Shown here: positions 46,903-58,689 of the stretch, in pieces
Layout: each line of letters starts with the position of its first letter
How positions within the stretch are numbered: the first letter of the stretch is position 1
Translations under genes and position numbers: made by a program
Notes under the pieces: generated by a model
What the model was told of the DNA's origin: nothing
The model's database searches: none
The model's input: only the letters and a program-made list of their open reading frames with translations
Origin: Cycas panzhihuaensis
Lineage: Eukaryota > Cycadophyta
Length of the DNA: 64,000 bases
Reading direction: 5' to 3'
NCBI GenBank assembly: GCA_023213395.1
Contig: CM041465.1
Location: 196,113,741 to 196,177,740, forward strand

Positions 46903-48360
46903 TCATTGAATTGGCTGAAGCTTCAATCTTTCCTTCCTCATTAGTCTAGATAGAGCATCGGCTATTACATTTTCTTTCCCTTTTTTGTATTCTATGGTGA
47001 AGTCAAAAGTCTGCAACTTAATGACCCATTTTTGTTGCTCATCAGATAATACCTTTTGATTCAAAAAGTACTTCAGACTGTCATGATCAGTTCTAACCAC
47101 AAATTTACTCCTTAGTAAATACTGCCTCCATTGGTGTATTGCATGCATAATGGCCAGCATCTCTTTGTTATATATTGGTTTTGTTTTTTCCCTATTATTC
47201 AGCTTCTGACTTTCATAAGCTATTGGCCTTCCTCCCTGTAATAGAATTGCTCCTATTCCAAAACCCGAAGCATCACATTCCAATGTGAATGGTTGAGTAA
47301 AATCCGGTAAGGCCAATACTGGAGCTATGATCATTGCTTGTTTTAATTCTTGAAATGCTCCTTCTGCTCCTAAATTCCATTTGAATGCATCCTTTTTGGT
47401 CAGGTCTGTTAGTGGTGATGCTATGTGTGCATACCCTTTTATGAACTTTCTCAAAAATCCTGTTTCACCCAAAAAACTTCTTACTCCTGTGACATTCTTT
47501 GGAGTTGGCCAGTTTACAATTGCTTGGATCTTTTTTGGATCAATTTTGATTCCTTCACCTGTGATAATGTGGCCTAGATACTCCAATTCTTTTTTTGTGA
47601 AAGAATACTTTTTCTTATTTGCAAACAATTGCGCTTTCTCAAGTGTGAGCAGAACTTCCTTTATATGTTCCATATGTTCTTCCCATGTTTTGCTATAGAT
47701 TAGGACATCGTCAAAGAAAACCAGCACAAATTTTCTCAAAACATGTTTTAGTATTGAATTCATTGTGCTTTGGAAAGTAGCTGGAGCATTTGTTAAGCCA
47801 AAAGGCATAACCTTGAATTCAAACAACCCTTCATGCGTTCTGAATGCAGTTTTGTAGACATCTTCTTCCTTGACCCTTATTTGGTAGTATCCACGGCGCA
47901 AATCTATCTTTGAAAAGTATCGAGCTCCATGTAATTCATCTAACAAATCTTCAATCCTTGGGATAGGGTATCGATTCTTTATGGTCAATTTGTTCAGGCC
48001 ACGATAATCCACACACATTCTGTAAGATCCATCTTTCTTTAGATTGACCACCACGGGAGAGGCGAATGGACTCGTGCTTTTCACCACTAAACCTTGGAGT
48101 AATAGTTCTTGTGTGATTTTTTCAATTTCTTTCCTGAGATGATAAGGATGTCTATATGGAGGAATGTTGACTGGTATTGCTCTGGGGATAAGGTCTATTG
48201 CGTGCTCTAATTCCCTTTTTGGTGGCAGTCCTTGGGGTTCTTCAAAAACTCTTTGATGTTTTTCTAAAATTTCCTGAATCTCTGAGGGAATGTCTTCTAT
48301 TTCTACTTTGTAACATGACATTATGTACGCTTGTGGATTCTTCTTTAAAATTTTTTCCAT
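46903..48360 (-). CDS. Reverse transcriptase and RNase H of element G
   Basis: 485 codons open without a stop, the longest coding region in the window. After a linker with LPPKRELEHAIDL (about residues 45-57), the RT palm and fingers follow: [59 protein letters not shown] and the catalytic box FFDDVLIYS (about residue 215). The connection has LGHIITGEGI and the RNase H has TLECDASGFGIGAIL, NKEMLA and RTDHDSLKYFL, ending ENVIADALSR. All RT catalytic Asp residues I can identify are present, as are the RNase H acids. The ATG is only the first Met in the frame; the natural protein is cut from a Gag-Pol polyprotein by the upstream protease. Confidence 0.93.
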   Translation of the reverse strand: MEKILKKNPQAYIMSCYKVEIEDIPSEIQEILEKHQRVFEEPQGLPPKRELEHAIDLIPRAIPVNIPPYRHPYHLRKEIEKITQELLLQGLVVKSTSPFASPVVVNLKKDGSYRMCVDYRGLNKLTIKNRYPIPRIEDLLDELHGARYFSKIDLRRGYYQIRVKEEDVYKTAFRTHEGLFEFKVMPFGLTNAPATFQSTMNSILKHVLRKFVLVFFDDVLIYSKTWEEHMEHIKEVLLTLEKAQLFANKKKYSFTKKELEYLGHIITGEGIKIDPKKIQAIVNWPTPKNVTGVRSFLGETGFLRKFIKGYAHIASPLTDLTKKDAFKWNLGAEGAFQELKQAMIIAPVLALPDFTQPFTLECDASGFGIGAILLQGGRPIAYESQKLNNREKTKPIYNKEMLAIMHAIHQWRQYLLRSKFVVRTDHDSLKYFLNQKVLSDEQQKWVIKLQTFDFTIEYKKGKENVIADALSRLMRKERLKLQPIQ

Positions 48361-48925
48361 CCTATGAGATGACCTGGTGGTGGGGGTGTGGTGGGGCTTG
48401 TAATCGATATTTGCGTCCTTTTGTGAAACACATAAATCTTGTCATATAGTTGGTATGATGTTTCCCAACGTTTGTAGCCATTGAATCCCCAAAACTACAT
48501 CCACTCACTTTATAGGCATGGCAAACATACAAGTTGTGACCTTGTAATCATTAATCTGGAGAGTTGTATCTTTGCAGTATCCTCCACATGGCGTTGTTCT
48601 CCCATTTTCTATTGACACTTGGAAGGTGTTGAGAGGTTTCACTTGTAACCCCAATTTTTCTGCTGATGCCTTGTTTATAAAATTATGTGTACTCCCACAA
48701 TCAACTAAAATTGATACTGGTGTTCCCTTGATTTGTCCTTGGAATCTTAAGTGCGTGGGGATACCTGTTGCCCTGTAATGGCCTGTAGTGAGATTTGGAC
48801 ATTCCCTGTATCCACTTCCAGAAGTTCATCTTCCTCCCTTTCTATGCTCTGGTCTTGTTCTACTTCTTCCTCTGCTTCTTCAGGTATTTCTGCATCCTCA
48901 TTATTGATCATGAAAACCTTTTTTA
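48361..48925 (-). pseudogene. Aspartic protease of element G, altered active site
   Basis: Upstream of RT and in the expected order. The active-site segment reads LVDCGSTHNFIN: the Asp is kept (codon 48702-48700) but the following residue, normally Ser or Thr, is Cys (48699-48697). The flap and the VVLGIQWLQTLG segment near 48480 are recognisable. A stop interrupts the MPIK-VD region (about 48515), and the frame to RT is not continuous. Confidence 0.75.
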
Positions 48926-48932
48926 CAGGGCA

Positions 48933-49918
48933 CTAGTGTTCCTTATTCCATTTTCCTCCATACTTGAAGCACGTCCCTTTTCTTATATGCTCCTCTTTGG
49001 TTGTTCCTGAGCTTTCTCCTGTATTTCTTATAGCTAACGGAGGATCTACCTTTATTCCCGATTTTGCCCAATTAGGATTCTGGGTCTGATATGGTGGTGG
49101 GTCATATCTCCTTGTATATGTTGGTCTACTATCTCTAAGTTCTGCCTCTACATTTCTTGCTATCCGAATTGCTACTTGGAGTTGAGGTGGATCTGTTGCT
49201 TTAACTCTAAATTTGATTTGATTTTTCAATCCACAAATATAAGTCTCCAGTAAACATTCCTGTGGTATTTTTTCTGAGACCATACATTGTAGTGTTTGAA
49301 ACTGTTCCGTATATTCTTGGACCGTTCCTTGTTGATGTAATCGTGTTAACTGAGCAAAGTAATCCATATTCCAAGAATCGTCATATTGCTCTATTAGTCC
49401 TCCTCTTAGATTCTCCCAAGTCTATTGTATTAGTAAATTCATCTTTTGCTACTAATAGTACCACCTTAATGCCCTTCCGTTTAAGTGTAAGGATGCTATT
49501 TCCATCTTTTCCTTACTTGTTGAGTTATAGACCCTAAAATAGTTCTCCATTTGTAAGATCCAATTTATGATATTCTTGGATACTTCAGGATCAAATTTTT
49601 CCAAGGATAATCTTGCTCCTTTCCATCCATTATCCATGTTGGAAGTTCTCCTTTCATAAATTCGTCCATCAAACCTATTCCCCTGATTTTCTTGGTTGTT
49701 CCAAGTATCTATTTGTTCTATTCCTGATGCATTGCTATTATCCATTTCTCCACCCGACACATTCTGTGTTGCTTGATACCTTTTGCTAGTAACTCCTGAA
49801 TTAAGGTTGTTAAAGCCTTTATGCTCTGGTTTAATTCTAATGCGCCTTCAATTTTTTCCTCTGAGGTTTTAGAGTGGATTGCCATCTTCCTAGGAACGAG
49901 GGTTTTCCTTGATCTCAA
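48933..49918 (-). pseudogene. Gag of element G, in pieces
   Basis: Three overlapping open pieces (49918-49718, 49760-49452, 49367-48933) show the gag core: GARLSLEKFDPEVSKNI, WILQMENYFRVYN, ASLHLNGRALRWYY, then MDYFAQLTRLHQQGTVQEY and FQTLQCMV. The zinc knuckle at the end reads CFKYGGKWNKEH, stop, C. The second Cys is Tyr and the stop is a TAG where CAG would be expected, so RNA binding would be lost. Gag starts near 49882 (MAIHSKTSEEK), just inside the leader. Confidence 0.82.
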
Positions 49919-50010
49919 TTCCGTTTCTATTTATTTTGTCGGGGGGGGGATTTTTTTTATTTTTTTATTTTTTTTGACCTTTCTTTTTTGCTTTTCCCTT
50001 CTAAAACGAA

Positions 50011-50022
50011 GCTATGATACCA
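50011..50022 (-). promoter_or_regulatory. Element G primer-binding site, one base changed
   Basis: The minus strand reads TGGTATCATAGC against TGGTATCAGAGC, two bases inside the LTR. Confidence 0.85.
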
Positions 50023-50024
50023 CT

Positions 50025-50600
50025 TGTAGTGATCTAATTCTACTTTTATAGCAATTTTTATCAAAAATACAAGTAATAATCCACAAAAACAATAACTAGA
50101 TGCTATTCAACAAGGAAAATGAACAATGAACAAGAATTACAGAATCCACAGAAGTAAATAATAGTCTTTATTGTCAAATAATATCAAAATAGAGCAAAAG
50201 TTCAACAAAGTACACATCTTTCTTGAAGGCGTGAGCTTCCCTCTTGAGGCGAGGAACCCTCAAAATCGACCCCAAATGGGCGAGCTAATTGCGACCCTAG
50301 AGCAGAAAATCGCGATAAAGAACCTCCGACGATGTTGAAATGAGGCCGTAAATCCTCCTTAAATAGGTGCCCAAACGAAAGTAATAGAAGTCGGCCAGAC
50401 TGGTAATATTCTTCTTAAAACTGCTCAAATAGAAGTCGGCCAAAACTTCTCCAAAAACTAGCAGGCTAACTTGAAATGGCCATAACTTTTGATTGAGATG
50501 TTAGAATTGACTTTCGTTTGAACCGTTGGAATCCTTGTTCAGAGGCCTTCAATTTGAATGGTTACATGGCATAGTTTTAACTAGATTTTGGAATGTTATA
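50025..50600 (-). repeat. Element G 5' LTR
   Basis: 576 bp, TGTAGTGATC to GGAATGTTATA, followed by TSD TTCAA. Confidence 0.95.
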
Positions 50601-53600
50601 TTCAATCTCCTAATGGACTTTGGGATATATAAGACATTAAAAACTAGTAACCTCTAGGTCACAATATTATAATTGGATAGATAAAATTAACCATACATAA
50701 GGGGAAAAGGGATGACAAGTAATAAGGAGAAAACCAAGGGTCTTCCATGCTATGGATAGGATATTAACAAGATTGAAGCTAAGTGCAAAATGAGTGTAAG
50801 ACTAAGTGGAAAAAGAACTTTAGGCTACTTGAAGTAAAAAAGTGGGTTTATATATGAAGAGTTAGGAGCTAAAATGACTATAAGTTTTAGGGTTTGGGCT
50901 CAGGATAAGAATTAATAGCTATAAATAGAGTTAGATTAAAAAATGACTATATAAAAGTTCTTTTTTTAGTATCTATAAGATCTAGATAGTATTAATTAAC
51001 TCAAATAAATAATGGACATGAGCAAATAAGTGACAAGACTTGTAACACAACTTGAAAATAGGAAAATTAGGATCAAAATGATAGAAATAGGCTAAAAAAT
51101 AAAGAGAAAGTGACAAATAGTAACAAAAAATTCTATAAGAAAAGGGAAAAGAATATTTTATTTTTACCATTTATGATTAAAAAGCTAGAGCTAATTTAAG
51201 GGAGATTTGGGCACTACAAGCAAACCACGTACCTATTTCTTGAGTTGTGGAGCTAGGGGTGAGATGGATCTATTACCTACTCACTCGATAAGTGAATGTT
51301 GCCCAACTATTTATTTTTCATAATAATTAGCTACCTAATCGATTTTAAACTTATGTTACGTCATTTTAGTGGAAAAGATTTAAACATAGGGAAAATTGCT
51401 CTCAATCTTTTAGGAAATCAAGGTTGGACTATCCTCTTAGGATATACTATAAAAATTAACCATTAGAAATACTTGAAATGTAATAATTTTAAATTTTAAA
51501 GTATTTTTTGATGTTTTATAGTATAATACTATGAAACTCTAAAGGACTTTGAAAGATTTTTAAGCTTGGCTGTGAAAATTACAAGGATGTTGTGAAATAC
51601 TTTTGCGATGGCCTAAAATTTTCATGGTTCCCAAAGAAATTTCATGGAATGTTATTATAAAAGAAGGAAAATAGATAAAAAAGAAAGTTTTGGCCTTTCT
51701 AGTCATTTTTCAAAATGTTTTATGCTTTGGATATTATATATATATATAGATATATATATATCAAGGCTTGAGATAATGAGGAGAGGATACTAAAGTGTTT
51801 GATAAGGTTTATGATAGAGGTAGATCATATGGTCTTGTATAGATTTGCACTATTAAGGGCCTTCTGCTCCACCCACTTAGCTACAAATATTAATCTTTGG
51901 TGGACCTAGTTAGCCACTACATATTAATTGCTTTAGTATAGAGATTTTAAGGCTTGGGGGACTAACATGTTAGCTTATAAGATGTGAGGAGGATTTTGGT
52001 AGTGTTGTATGGAGGATATATAATGGGGATTACTCTGATGCCTCTAAATAGGACTAAGACTAAGGTGTTTCCGAGCTACTGGGAATGGACTCGAAACACA
52101 TTGACTTAGGTAAGCTCAGGTATATGTTCTCACTTGTCTTTGTTCTTGCTTGACTGAGATTACTTGGTATAGACTACTTGACGCATGCTTGCCTGACATC
52201 TGTATGTTTGCATTGTCTTCTTGCTTGATCACTCTGCATGTGCTTACCACATATCTTTTAGCCTATGATGACTCACAATGGGGGCATTCTTTAGCAAATA
52301 TTACACCCCATATGGCGCATAGCCACCCACTTCATCTCCACGGCCCCTTAGGATGTCTCAGCTAGTCGTGTTTGCCCTTTTTATGACACCCTGTTCATGT
52401 TGCAGTCTCTTCCAAGTTTGATTGAATCCTTGGTTGAGACCCAGTTAACTTTCCTAGTCACTTGTCCATCAGCTGGGTACTCCCCCCAGTTGTTTCCAGC
52501 CTTGATTTGCCCTCTGTTTAGCTCCAAACCCTGGTTTTGGCTTAATTTTTGTTTCCAGTCTTATACCACCGTAAACTTAGCAGTGCCAAAGTTCTTTGAT
52601 CTGTTGTTTGAAAAAGTTTTTTTAAAATCACGCTACAGTTTCTACTTTTTTTGTAGAATTACTTCATGGCACCTATGCATTTGAACTACCCTAAGATCCC
52701 CAACGTTCACTGGCGGCAAGCAGGGGATAAAACCAAAAGTCTTCTTCATTATCAGGGATTCTTAGCTCATTTTTACAAGGAACTCTACAAAATCTTCCAC
52801 AGGAAACTACTGCAGAACAAGACTCACAGCTGCTACTCTTTACCAGAGACCATTACTGTCTCTCATGCTCAGGAACATCAAGCTCAACATCTTTTACAGG
52901 TCTACAAAGTTACAAGGAGGATATTCTTCAAGGTCTCCTAAAAGAACAAGCTTCAAAGGCCCCCAACCCATAGGATTTTTTCATACATCAGTCTCCTCTT
53001 CCAAACCTGCCACCAAACTTTGCTGAATGCCAGTTTTTCCCTGCTGTTTTCCAGTAGATACATACTTCTTCTCCTCCCTACAAGGTACCTTACTTATTTA
53101 CTTTGTGCTTTATGCTACTTTTTATAGTTTTTCATGAATAAAGGCCTAAATTATTTACTTTCTTGATTCCTTGCTTAGTTTGTTACTAGATTTTTAGATT
53201 TGTGGATTGTAGAGCCTCCTTATATGGTCTTGCAAGCTCGCCTTAAGGTGGCTGTGCAAATGAGATTACACAAAGGGAATTTGAGGGAGAAAGGCGGGGC
53301 CAGTCCCCCTTGCAGACCTTCTCTCCAAGGGTCCAAACCCTTATTTCCTTTCCCCCTGCACCTATTGCCTCTCTTAGAGCTTGGCCAGAGACCTAGGAAT
53401 CTACTCCCAAATCTGAACCAGCGTTGGCAGCCCCTTGCCTCACTGGTTCCAGCCCCTACTCGCTGCTTTTAGGCATCTCATAAGCCCCAAAATTGCTATT
53501 CGTTGGCTTACAACTTACAACCCATCCATTCAGACGATTTGCTACCTGTAGCACTTCGTCCTTTGGGTGCGCTTGCCTACTTTCCCTTCACTTTTCTCTT

Positions 53601-54342
53601 CTCATTGTTTGCTACGTCGTGTTATTCCTGCAAGTTTGTTTTCCTTCCCCGAGGCTAAGTGGAGACTTTCTGTGAGTGAGTTAGCCATTCTGAGGCTATA
53701 CTCTTGTTTTGGGTGTCATTTGTGATAATTGTTTGTGAAAACTTTGTTGGAAGTCATTTCATTAAATAATATGCATATGTTTAACTTAGTTTGATTCTGT
53801 TTCTTCTAAGTTTAGATACATATACTAGATCTATTTTGTGGCCCCTCTTCCGAGAGGGAGATACTTGTCTATTTGATTGGCAAGATCCTGCATTTGTGGA
53901 GTCATGCATGAAACAAACCCATTGTAGGTTAGTTCTATATTTGTTGCTTTTCATTATTTTCCATTATTTACCATTCACTTTTTGCATACATTAGGGAGGT
54001 AAGCTAGCCCCTCTTCAGTCGTTCACGGCATCCATCATCGATCAGTTTTGTGTGTGCAATAAGTGGAGCAGGAAGGAGCAGGAAGCGAAGAGATGTGTAG
54101 CACTCCATTCAGACACCGGTCTAGGTATTTTTCTTATCCTTGCATATTTCCTTTATAGTGTTATTCTTTGTGCACATGTTTGCATAGTAAAAAATACATA
54201 GGAAATTGAAAAGTGGAAAAGAACATATATTTGCTTTGCATATCTTTTATTTAGCGGTTAATCTAGTACATTTAGATAGTTCATTTCATGCTAGAACTAC
54301 CCACACCTTACTCTTTTGGCTAGCCTACACCTAGACACCACG

Positions 54343-54624
54343 TTACACGTGCACCTCACCCTCGTGTTGCCTTCTCATCTCCTTGAGAAGACGCAACTTG
54401 TCATGCTCTTTCCTCCTCTTCTTGGCCATCCGAGGGGTAGGAAGGCCTCGCCTTCTGTAACTACCTAGAAGCAACCAGGCACCTCTGCAAGTCCCGAATT
54501 CGTGCTCCGGTGCACGGATGCCCTGCGAGGTGAGTCCTTGTTGTTTAGCCCAACCTAGTCTTGCATAATCTATTCTCTTTCTAAACGTAGGGATACCACC
54601 CTGCGGACAAGATTTCACTGGCAA
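54343..54624 (-). other. Short basic antisense frame, copy 2 (93 codons)
   Basis: Reads from just inside the H PBS back into the LTR. The last 28 residues (from ATG 54429-54427) match the frame in copy 1 with a few substitutions. The upstream part is interrupted in copy 1 by a TAA. The protein is rich in Arg and Lys; no domain is recognised. Confidence 0.25.
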
Positions 54625-54636
54625 CCATACTGGGGA
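54619..54636 (+). promoter_or_regulatory. Element H primer-binding-site-like sequence
   Basis: Reads TGGCAACCATACTGGGGA right after the LTR end CA. It starts TGG as PBS do and resembles the TGGCGACTC...GGGGA sites of related plant elements; I cannot name the tRNA with certainty. Confidence 0.55.
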
Positions 54637-54917
54637 CTGCCAGCAAGGGAACTAGTCTCACTCCCCTTTCCCATTGGTATTCTTTCTTTTAGGTAGCTTT
54701 CTTGTCTCGCTTTTCAGTTGGGTAGCCCACAACATATCTAGTTCATACCCTTTTCGCTTTCTTCTAACAACGTCCATAAAGGTGTTGCATACGACTTTTC
54801 TCGCGTTGCTTGCGAGGTCTACTACCGTTATTAGAAGACCCATCGTATTGTTCCCTTCTGTTGTCAGATCCTGATTCGATAATGGAATGTTACCAGTCTG
54901 ATTAGGCCTACCATACC

Positions 54918-57300
54918 ATGGTCTTGGGAACTCAAGAGTTTCCCGCGTCTATTCCGGGATCCACTCACGAGGGTGACGATCCCATCTATTATCTGGGTGA
55001 CCAGTTTCACCCTTCTGACCTTCATCCTTCTACTCATGCAGTAGAAGACTCACCTCTTCATGAGACTCACCATATGATTGGTGAATTTTATGAGAAGTGC
55101 CCTAAGGGGTCCCTGACATTCGAGATCCCATCAACCTCATATGGCTACGAGGATACCCCTCCTGCTGACGTGGTTAAAGTGATCAGCGAGTACTTTTGAG
55201 CAACTCACCATCAACCACGTCCCAGGTGGTTTGAAGAAGCTTTGCGCAATGGAGCACCTTCTTCATCCACACCTGTGCCTCCTACAACAAATGATCCTTC
55301 CACTTGTGCGCACTTGTCCTATGCTGTGTCTACACTAGCTCCTAGGACAAGTGTTGCACCATCTATTCCTAGCTACGGTCCTGCTTCTTTAGGACCCATT
55401 CACGGTGTGTCCTTTTCCCAACTTGGGGTTAGCATGCCATTACTGAGTCAAAGAAATACACCACCTTCAAATGTGGCACATGCATTTCCTAGTAGGCCTT
55501 GAGGTCCTACTAATGCTACTACTGCTAACTATGTGGGACCCGCTCCCACATATATTCAAAACCCATCCTGTGGTCCTTCCCTTTACTTGCCCCCGGGTTA
55601 TGCATCTCAACCTTGGGGGCAGGGTAGGGGAAACCATCTCCCAGCTTATGGGGTGGACCCGTTACATCCATTTGGGGTTGCACCACCTATGGGTGGCCCA
55701 TATGGGTAGAATTTGGTCCCGCACTCTTCATTTCTGCCATCCAGTATAACTCCTTTTGCCACGCCTTCGCAAGGGAATATGCCTCCCTTCCAAGGTGTTT
55801 ATCTGTAACCCCCCTTCCAACAAGGGGCGTTTCCCTAAGGAGGGATGGACTTACCACCCCCATCCATTCATGTTTCTTTACCATTCGTCGATCCTTTGGC
55901 CCATGTAAGGACACATCCCTTCATGGACTATAGGTCGATGTTGTTATCTGTTGAGGTGTTAAGGACTAACCTGTCGCCTCACCCTCCTGAAGTTCTTAAA
56001 TTCGACGGAACTTCATTGCAAGACCCAGCTGAGCACGTACGTAGTTTCTCTATGGCGTGCATAGACTACTGGGCTTACGACCACATCCTAATGAAGCTGT
56101 TCTGACGATCCTTGTAGGGTGACGCCCTTAAATGGTTCTACTGTCTCCCTGCCCACTCCATTTCTTCATTCCAATAATTGGTAGATGAATTCGTCAATTA
56201 CTTTGACGTAGCCCGTCCATTCGAGAGTGTAATGAAATCGCTCCTTTCGCTCAAACAAGGTCACGATGAAATGAATCGTGACTTTATGCGATGATTCCAT
56301 GATCTCCTTCACTGTACCAAGGCCACATTGCCTGAAGAGTTGAAGTGAGATCTTTTCGTTAATGCACTTTGCCATGAAGTACATGTGGAAGTCCTCAAAA
56401 TGGGGGCAACCACGTGTGACTCCACGATCATGAAGTGCTTAGAGTTAGAGGCTATTGAGATCCAGGCTGGACTCAAAAGACCTCTTAAGCCCTCACAACG
56501 TCATGAGGTAGCTCCCCCAGCCAAGAAAGCTAAACCTTCGCAACCTGCCAGGTCTACCTCTTATCCTATTGAGAGGACTTTAGACCCCCTTACTTTTGCT
56601 ATATGCTCATTCGAGTGCACGATGAAGGAGCTTAAACTCCAATCCCCTTCATCGCTAACCTCCCACAAGCCAATTCAATAAGCTTCTCATGCCATTCCCT
56701 CCAAAGGAGGTGGCACCCAACCTTCTCAAGTAAGGAGAGTCAATCCTCTCCTTGAGAAGAGGTGGTGCTCCATCCACGAGGAATGTTTTCACGATGACTT
56801 GTACTATCAGGTGCAACACCCATGTGATGCCTTGCCGTGTGATTCATCTCCTAGATGGGCATCAAGGCCTAATCTCGATCAGCCTGTTCATAGGGATTCG
56901 TTCCCCAAACATGGGGAACGTGATCGCAATGTTTAACAAAGAAACAACCAGAATCGGGATAGATCCCCCGATTCTCACCCTTTGCGTGGTAGAGGAAAGG
57001 GTGCGTGAGGTTCATCCTCCTCTTCATGCTCCCTTGACTGCCATGCTCCTTCACCTTCGCAGTCCCATAACAAGGGAAAGAAGGTGATTCAGATGCTTCA
57101 GACCACTCCCCTCTATGCCTTAACTCAGTCTCAAGTCATGAAAGAGGCAACTAGTGCCTCTGCATCTACGTCGCAACTTGATCCTCCTCTAGAAGCTGTT
57201 CCTTTGGAGATTCTTGCACTTCCCAAGAGCATTCCCATCTGCCCTGATCACTTCGACTTCAGGAGAGCCCTTACCTAACCCACAGGGAGGGGTAGGTCTT
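54918..57300 (+). pseudogene. Element H gag remnant
   Basis: An open start (54918-55199, MVLGTQEFPASIPGST) is followed by a Pro/Ser-rich stretch (55242-55840) and the gag core: LKFDGTSLQDPAEHVRSF (about 55995-56055) then GDALKWFYCLPAHSISSF and FMRFHDLLH-like segments to about 56500. Stops at 56104 (TGA) and 56116 (TAG) stand where Arg and Gln would be expected. The region 56650-57300 probably held the spacer between gag and protease and is scrambled by frameshifts. Confidence 0.75.
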
Positions 57301-57564
57301 TCTCCATGGTCGAAGAGCTTCTTACTGTGGCTGCTGGGATGTCCATCATGGACGTCTTGAGAAGCTGCCCCCAGAAACGAATGTTCCTTTTAGAAGCTTT
57401 AGGATCAAATGATACGCATATTCATGCTTTGGGCACAACCTAAAGTTGCGAACCCGTCATCTCCTTCGATCCCAGAGATCTTTCCCTAGCCAGTGGAAGG
57501 GAATGCTAATGGAATTTCCCTTTTACGATTACCATCAATACACCTGATTGCACATTGTAAAGAA

Positions 57565-57833
57565 CCATCATGGACAACGGTTCCTCCATCAATGCCATGC
57601 CCTTACATGTCATGCAAGAACTTCGTATTTCTGCCTTGGAACCTATTCTATGGCGATGTCAGGGTTACAATAGTAGCGAGAAGACTCTCCTGGGATCTGT
57701 CTCGATACCTCTTACCCTCGAGGATAAGATTGTCCTTGCCGACATCGTTGTCCTCAATGTTGATGTTGATTACAACCTTCTTTTGGGTCGACCATGGCTT
57801 GACCAAATGGGAGCCGTGTGTTCTACCGGTTAG
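57565..57833 (+). pseudogene. Element H aspartic protease
   Basis: An open piece with IMDNGSSINAMPLHVMQEL, in which the active site reads DNG in place of the usual D(S/T)G. It is followed by the flap region GSVSIPLTLEDKIV and the C-terminal LLLGRPWLDQMGAV. The piece ends at a TAG. Order and spacing to RT fit the Tat/Athila type, where a spacer of about 1 kb separates protease and RT. Confidence 0.8.
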
Positions 57834-57863
57834 GGGCAACTTAAGTTTGTCCATAATAGACAA

Positions 57864-58660
57864 ATGAGAGTTATCTCTCGTGAGCGACCGTTCGCTAAAC
57901 AGACTAGACCTTCTACCCAGGTGAGTCATGGCCATACAAAGGGAAGTAAAAACCCTTCTAATCATGCCTTGGCCTGCTCAATCAGTATCCCCAATCCCTC
58001 TTGTCATGAAGAAGATCCTGCATCTTCTTCTTCTGACTTGACTCGTTTTGCCCCCGTCAACATTGGAAGTTATGGATACCTCACCATGTTTAATAGCAAC
58101 GGGTCCCATAGTGAGGATGAGGACCTTCCTCATCCTATTTCCTTCCTTCACACTAGTGGGGGATACTCTTCTCATTTTAGGTCTCCACCTAGGATTCCTT
58201 TTGTCATAGAGCCCGATCACTGTCCCATGTCACACACCATTGCTAGTGTTGACCAGTGGAGCCTTAGTTCTCCCTTTCCATCACCTTCCACAAGTGATGG
58301 TGTTGAGAGTTTCCCTCTTGCTTTTTACGAAGGATCTCTCCTTGACTCTCCCTTAGAGTCCCTTGGGGATGTTGGGCAGCTTACAGGTCATACCGGTCCT
58401 ATAGCTCCCATGCCATCCTGCACTTTGTCCATTCGAAGTTAGATCATCCATGGGGTGGACTACTTCGAGGATGATGAGGCTTTGCTAGAGCACTTAGCTG
58501 GCTCCATGCCCAATTTACCTTCTAGTCACTACAAGCTTGGCCACTAGAAGATCCTAACGATTGGGTCCACACTAGCTGACCCGATCCCTTCTCCCATTTC
58601 GTCTCTTCCTGTTGATCTTGCCCCCCTTCATTTCGAGGGGGGGAATGTTATGTGTATGGG
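57864..58660 (+). pseudogene. Element H protease-RT spacer
   Basis: Open in part (57864-58442) with a Ser/Pro/His-rich translation. No domain; it is most likely the low-complexity spacer of the polyprotein. Confidence 0.5.
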
Positions 58661-58689
58661 GGCAACTCAGGACATAGTCCTTGCTCCGG

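Larger units (their letters stand above)
44866..50600 (-). mobile_element. Element G: chromovirus (Ty3/gypsy), best-preserved element
   Basis: LTRs 44866-45444 (579 bp) and 50025-50600 (576 bp); TSD TTCAA on both sides (44861-44865, 50601-50605), confirmed by the empty site in copy 1 of the 4.8-kb repeat (39115-39125). The PPT and a slightly mutated initiator-Met PBS are in place. Minus-strand coding covers gag, protease, RT-RNase H and integrase with a C-terminal chromodomain-like segment. It has few stops, but each main protein is damaged at least once. LTRs differ by scattered substitutions and several small indels. Confidence 0.95.
44098..54617 (+). repeat. 4.8-kb long repeat, copy 2 = 5' LTR of element H, interrupted by element G
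   Basis: Once element G and one TSD copy are removed the length is about 4.79 kb, equal to copy 1. The right end is CA followed by TGGCAACCATACTGGGGA, a PBS-like site, and then gag. The left end is the same abrupt TCAATTAGG as in copy 1. LTRs of this length are known in some Tat/Ogre-type elements. The left terminus remains uncertain. Confidence 0.65.
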
